Origin: an uncultured Eubacteriales bacterium
Lineage (GTDB): Bacteria > Bacillota > Clostridia > Christensenellales > Aristaeellaceae
DNA: 64,000 nucleotides
Direction: 5' to 3'
Assembly: GCA_902765735.1 (NCBI GenBank)
Contig: CACXBB010000007.1
Span: 1-64,000, forward strand
This document shows, in pieces, positions 61,418 to 64,000 of the stretch. Below the pieces are notes generated by a model. It did not search any database. It was not told the DNA's origin and worked only from the letters and a program-made list of their open reading frames with translations. The stretch's first letter is position 1. The number at the start of each line of letters is the position of its first letter. The position numbers and the translations under genes were made by a program.

Positions 61418-62125
61418 TCAGTCCAGAATCCTGCCGTCCACGGAGATGGTAACCACCTGCCACGGGATGAACTTGCCGCTGTTCTTCAGCGCGTTTTCCG
61501 CGGCCCGCTGCAAGCCGCCGCAGCAGGGCACCTCCATGCGGACGATGGTGACGCTTTTAATGTCGTTGTCACGGATAATCGCCGTCAGCTTTTCCGTATA
61601 GTCCACCGCGTCCAGCTTTGGACAGCCGATGATCGTGACCTTGCCCCGCATGAAATCCTCGTGCATACTGGCGTAGGCGTAGGCCGTGCAGTCCGCCGCG
61701 ATCAGCAGCTTCGCGCCTTCAAAGAAAGGTGCCTGCGTGGGAACGAGCTTGATCTGGCAGGGCCACTGACCGAGGTGGGAGACCGGGCGGAAGGAACGAG
61801 GCTCATTATCGCCTTCGCCGCGTTCAAACTGCCGCACGTTGGAGCCCGGACACCCACCTTCATGGTGATGATGCGCTTGCGCTGCCTTTGCCGCGTTGCT
61901 GGCCTTTACCGCCGCCTCGTCGTATTCGGGCGCTTCCCGCTCCTCGAAGCTGATCGCACCCGTGGGGCAGTTCGGCAGGCAATCTCCGAAGCCGTCGCAG
62001 AAATCCTCCCGCACCAGCTTCGCCTTGCCGTCCACCATCTCAATAGCGCCCTCGTGGCAGGCGCTTGCGCACAGCCCGCAGCCGTTGCACTTCTCCTCGT
62101 CGATGTGAATAATCTTCCTGATCAT
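61418..62125 (-). CDS. 4Fe-4S ferredoxin-type protein
   Basis: 235 residues. The N-terminal ferredoxin domain has a canonical site CNGCGLCASACHEGA and a second site CDGFGDCLPNCPTGA in which one Cys is replaced by Phe, so one [4Fe-4S] and one possible [3Fe-4S] cluster. A His-rich linker (AHHHHEGGCPG) leads to a second domain (about 115-235: LLIAADCTAYAYASMHEDFM, VRMEVPCCGGLQRAAENAL) with further conserved Cys. Such proteins are common in gut Clostridia next to hybrid cluster or redox genes; the partner is unknown. ATG 62125 has AAGGAGGG at about 8 nt. Confidence 0.9.
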   Translation of the reverse strand: MIRKIIHIDEEKCNGCGLCASACHEGAIEMVDGKAKLVREDFCDGFGDCLPNCPTGAISFEEREAPEYDEAAVKASNAAKAAQAHHHHEGGCPGSNVRQFERGEGDNEPRSFRPVSHLGQWPCQIKLVPTQAPFFEGAKLLIAADCTAYAYASMHEDFMRGKVTIIGCPKLDAVDYTEKLTAIIRDNDIKSVTIVRMEVPCCGGLQRAAENALKNSGKFIPWQVVTISVDGRILD

Positions 62126-62141
62126 CTGAATGCCCTCCTTC

Positions 62142-62396
62142 TCATCGCGTCTCAACGCGTTCTTTCTGACGCCGTGCTATTTCCATCAGTTGTTTAAAGG
62201 CTTCCTCGCCCACGCACTTCTTCGCGTATTGGCACCATTGAACGCAGGTGAGCGCGTCGTTGTAGATGACAAAGCCGCAGTTTTCACAGACCGCCTCCGT
62301 ATCCACGGAGAATATCTCGATCTCGTACCCGCATCGCGGACAGGTCTTCTCACGGATCTCAATCTGCGGCTTGCCCTGGCAGCCTTCCATAATCAT
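62142..62396 (-). CDS. Small zinc-ribbon protein
   Basis: About 84 residues. A four-Cys zinc ribbon CPRCGYEIEIFSV...CENCGFVIYN is followed by a second Cys-containing part, CVQWCQYAKKCVGEE. It is a frequent companion of the ferredoxin gene in Clostridia and may be a redox or metal chaperone; the role is unknown. ATG 62396 is 6 nt after GAGGTG; GTG 62405 and ATG 62402 are possible alternatives. Confidence 0.8.
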   Translation of the reverse strand: MIMEGCQGKPQIEIREKTCPRCGYEIEIFSVDTEAVCENCGFVIYNDALTCVQWCQYAKKCVGEEAFKQLMEIARRQKERVETR

Positions 62397-62450
62397 GCCC
62401 ATCACCTCTTTCGTTCTGTTAATAGCTTACAACAAAAAGAAGAAAAAGTC

Positions 62451-62466
62451 TGTATCTGAGGATACA
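62451..62466 (-). promoter_or_regulatory. Palindrome upstream of the zinc ribbon-ferredoxin-ldhA operon
   Basis: TGTATC-TGAG-GATACA, a 6-4-6 dyad like Crp/Fnr- or MerR-type operators. It lies 55 nt upstream of the first start. The regulator is not in the window. Confidence 0.5.
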
Positions 62467-62523
62467 TATAGATAAATATATGTGCATGATGGGAGAACAA
62501 AACGAAAGTTTATGTAAATATTA

Positions 62524-62595
62524 GATGTAACCATTGACATTACATCATCAGTGTGCTATTGTAAGCCCATGAGATGTAACCGCAATGATTACATT
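62524..62595 (+). promoter_or_regulatory. Promoter with two GATGTAA-N9-TTACAT operators
   Basis: Operator 1: GATGTAA (62524-62530), 9 nt, TTACATC (62540-62546), covering the -35 TTGACA (62534-62539). The -10 is TATTGT (62557-62562) after 17 nt. Operator 2: GATGTAA (62573-62579), 9 nt, TTACATT (62589-62595), just downstream of the start point region. Confidence 0.8.
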
Positions 62596-62629
62596 AGATA
62601 AACTACCACGATTTCTGGAGGATACGATC

Positions 62630-63400
62630 ATGACGAACATTGAAAAGGCCCTGGCTCTCATCAACACTTTCGCTACCGGCGACACCGAGAAGGCAAAGGA
62701 ACTTCTGGCTCCCGGCTACATCCAGCACAACCTCGCCTACGGAACCGGCGCTGATGCCTTTGTCGGGAGTGTTGCCTACCTCGGAGCTGCTCCCGTGAAG
62801 ACCACCGTCAACAATATCCGCGCTTTCGAAGATGGCGATAAGGTGTTCCTGCAAACCGTCTACAATTTCGCCGGTATGGGCGAGCAGGTCGCTTTCGATA
62901 TCTTCCGCTTCGACGCGGACGGCAGGATCGCGGAGCACTGGGATAACCTCGCGGCCAAGGCCGAGCCAAATCCCTCCGGCCACACCCAGATCGACGGCAC
63001 GATGGAGAAGAAGGCTGTCGACAGGGAAGAGACCCGCAAGGTCGTCGCCTCCTTCGTCGGTGATGTGCTGCGCGGCGAGAATCCCGGCAAGCTGACCGAT
63101 TACTTTGACGGAGACAATTACATCCAGCACAACACCGGCATCGCTGACGGTCTGTCCGGTCTTGGCGCTGCGTTGGCCGCTCTTGCCGATCAGGGCATTC
63201 AGATGATCTACAATAAGACCCACCATGTTCTGGCCGATGGCAACTACGGCCTGGCAGTCAGCGAGGGCACCTTCGGGGGCACTCCTACCACCTATTACGA
63301 TCTATTCCGTGTCGAGGACGGAAAGATCGCGGAGCATTGGGACGTCATGGAGACGCTGGCTGCTGAGGATACCTGGCAGAACCAGAACGGAAAATTCTAA
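62630..63400 (+). CDS. Tandem NTF2/SnoaL-like domain protein
   Basis: 256 residues made of two related SnoaL/NTF2-like domains: 1-120 (LINTFATGDTEKAKELLAPG, YIQHN) and about 128-256 (VVASFVGDVLRGENPGKLTD, YIQHN), each ending in a segment containing KIAEHWD or RIAEHWD. SnoaL-like folds act as small isomerases, hydrolases or binding proteins; no catalytic assignment is made. CTGGAGGA precedes ATG 62630. It is controlled by two operators shared in sequence with that of the downstream Rrf2 gene, so it is probably a target of that regulator. Confidence 0.88.
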   Translation: MTNIEKALALINTFATGDTEKAKELLAPGYIQHNLAYGTGADAFVGSVAYLGAAPVKTTVNNIRAFEDGDKVFLQTVYNFAGMGEQVAFDIFRFDADGRIAEHWDNLAAKAEPNPSGHTQIDGTMEKKAVDREETRKVVASFVGDVLRGENPGKLTDYFDGDNYIQHNTGIADGLSGLGAALAALADQGIQMIYNKTHHVLADGNYGLAVSEGTFGGTPTTYYDLFRVEDGKIAEHWDVMETLAAEDTWQNQNGKF

Positions 63401-63437
63401 TGTAACCATTGAATTTACAGCTTTATTGATGTAGAAT
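63400..63437 (+). promoter_or_regulatory. Promoter and operator of the second Rrf2-family gene
   Basis: ATGTAA (63400-63405), 9 nt, TTACA (63415-63419), overlapping the -35 TTGAAT (63409-63414); the -10 is TAGAAT (63432-63437) after 17 nt. Same operator family as at 62524-62595. Confidence 0.75.
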
Positions 63438-63458
63438 GGTGGCAGGAGGTTGGTGGCT

Positions 63459-63899
63459 ATGCAGATTTCAAGCCGGTTTACCGTGGCTCTGCATATCTTC
63501 ACCTGTGTGGATACTTTCAAGGATGACTACAAAGTGACCAGCGACTTTCTCGCCGGAAGTATCAATGCAAATCCTGTCATCATTCGCAAAATCCTCACAC
63601 AGCTGAAGAATGCGGGATTGATCACCGTAGCGAGAGGGACTGGCGGGATCACCGTGAACAGGCCGCTTTCGGAGATCACGTTTTACGATGTGTATCAGGC
63701 AATCGAGCCCGTTGAAAACGGCGACCTGTTCCATTTCCATGAGAGCCCGAATCCGGAGTGTCCTGTCGGAAGAAACATCCACAGGCTCCTTGACGAAAAG
63801 CTCAAGGCGATCCAGGACTCCATGGAAGACAAGATGAAGGAATACACGCTTGCCGATCTGCGGACGGGCATGCGGGAAATACTCGCGGAGGAAGCGTAA
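63459..63899 (+). CDS. Rrf2-family regulator (YwnA-like, no Fe-S triad)
   Basis: 146 residues. Winged helix (QISSRFTVALHIFTCVDTFK, NPVIIRKILTQLKNAGLITV, GTGGITVNRPLSEITFYDVY). The three-Cys Fe-S cluster loop of IscR is missing; only single Cys residues occur (FTCVDT, PECPVGR), as in YwnA-type thiol- or electrophile-responsive members. ATG 63459 follows AGGAGG at 9 nt. The operator matches those upstream of the NTF2-like gene, which argues for autoregulation. Confidence 0.9.
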   Translation: MQISSRFTVALHIFTCVDTFKDDYKVTSDFLAGSINANPVIIRKILTQLKNAGLITVARGTGGITVNRPLSEITFYDVYQAIEPVENGDLFHFHESPNPECPVGRNIHRLLDEKLKAIQDSMEDKMKEYTLADLRTGMREILAEEA

Positions 63900-63956
63900 G
63901 CGACCAGGGCTTCGGCGACGGCTGTCCCGGAGCCCTTTTGCAAAGGGGACTTTGAT

Positions 63957-64000
63957 GTGGGCAGGAAAACAACACAGGAACAGCGCCTTGATTACCTTGT
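63957..64000 (+). CDS. 5' end of a gene running off the window
   Basis: GTG 63957, preceded by AAAGGGGAC, opens a frame reading MGRKTTQEQRLDYLV to the window edge. The opening resembles that of bacterial macro-domain protein-ADP-ribose hydrolases, but 14 codons are too few to decide. An overlapping ATG at 63955 is in another frame. Confidence 0.4.
   Translation, partial: MGRKTTQEQRLDYL

Overview
The window looks like a contig from a GC-rich, endospore-forming member of the Clostridia, probably an uncultured gut or rumen lineage. The reasons are: a Gram-positive type PolC replicase, a YhcN/YlaJ-type sporulation lipoprotein, MutS2, RecR/YbaB, ZapA next to a U32 peptidase, IscR-IscS-IscU, PPDK, canonical sigma-A promoters, strong Shine-Dalgarno sites and signal peptides of the form 'MKK-LLALLL...ALAE'. 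The lineage is inferred from gene content only; no rRNA or tRNA gene was found.

Layout. 0-8 kb: the 3' end of an unidentified gene, ppdK (minus), a DUF512/PDZ Fe-S protein, der, plsY and a xylulokinase. 8-14 kb: a J-domain protein, a one-TM protein with an extracytoplasmic Cys/His motif, a PFL/DUF711 + ACT pair downstream of a RelB/YoeB toxin-antitoxin operon, rimM, rpiB and an HtrA-like protease. 14-20 kb: an OmpR-type two-component system with a PhoP-box-like repeat in its promoter, the sporulation lipoprotein, a nucleoside kinase and a phosphoribosyltransferase. 20-35 kb: polC-ispG, an alanine symporter with an unusual exported N-terminal extension, a LysR regulator, an exported M16C protease, a DUF4867 protein and a large exported protein. 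35-40.5 kb: iscR-iscS, iscU-GNAT, hflX with a JAMM-type N-terminal domain, and a homocysteine methyltransferase. 41-49 kb: a diguanylate cyclase, recR-ybaB, zapA-U32 peptidase-mutS2 and an ICMT-like methyltransferase. 49-54 kb: the str operon (L7Ae-like, rpsL, rpsG, fusA) and a patatin-like lipase. 54-64 kb: a YafQ/DinJ module, a guaA lacking most of its glutaminase domain, and then an accessory-looking block. That block holds a flavin reductase, a TetR regulator divergent from lon, a zinc ribbon-ferredoxin-D-LDH operon, an NTF2-like gene and an Rrf2 gene under shared operators, and the first codons of another gene.

The intergenic DNA is rich in dispersed repeats. These include 132-134 bp elements with terminal inverted repeats (three copies), REP-like double hairpins (six copies), 'GTAGGGGCG...' palindromes, stacked GC hairpins, and composite islands bounded by inverted arrays of 7-bp repeats.

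The observations most worth following are these: (1) the YoeB toxin gene is out of frame in its conserved C-terminus exactly at an A_AAA_AAC heptamer, so that a -1 ribosomal shift would restore the full toxin; (2) three copies of a GATGTAA-N9-TTACATC type operator overlap the -35 region of, or lie just downstream of, two promoters driving an NTF2-like gene and its neighbouring Rrf2 regulator; (3) lon and a TetR gene diverge from promoters that share a perfect palindrome; (4) GuaA has lost its glutaminase catalytic residues; (5) HflX carries a RadC-like JAMM motif.
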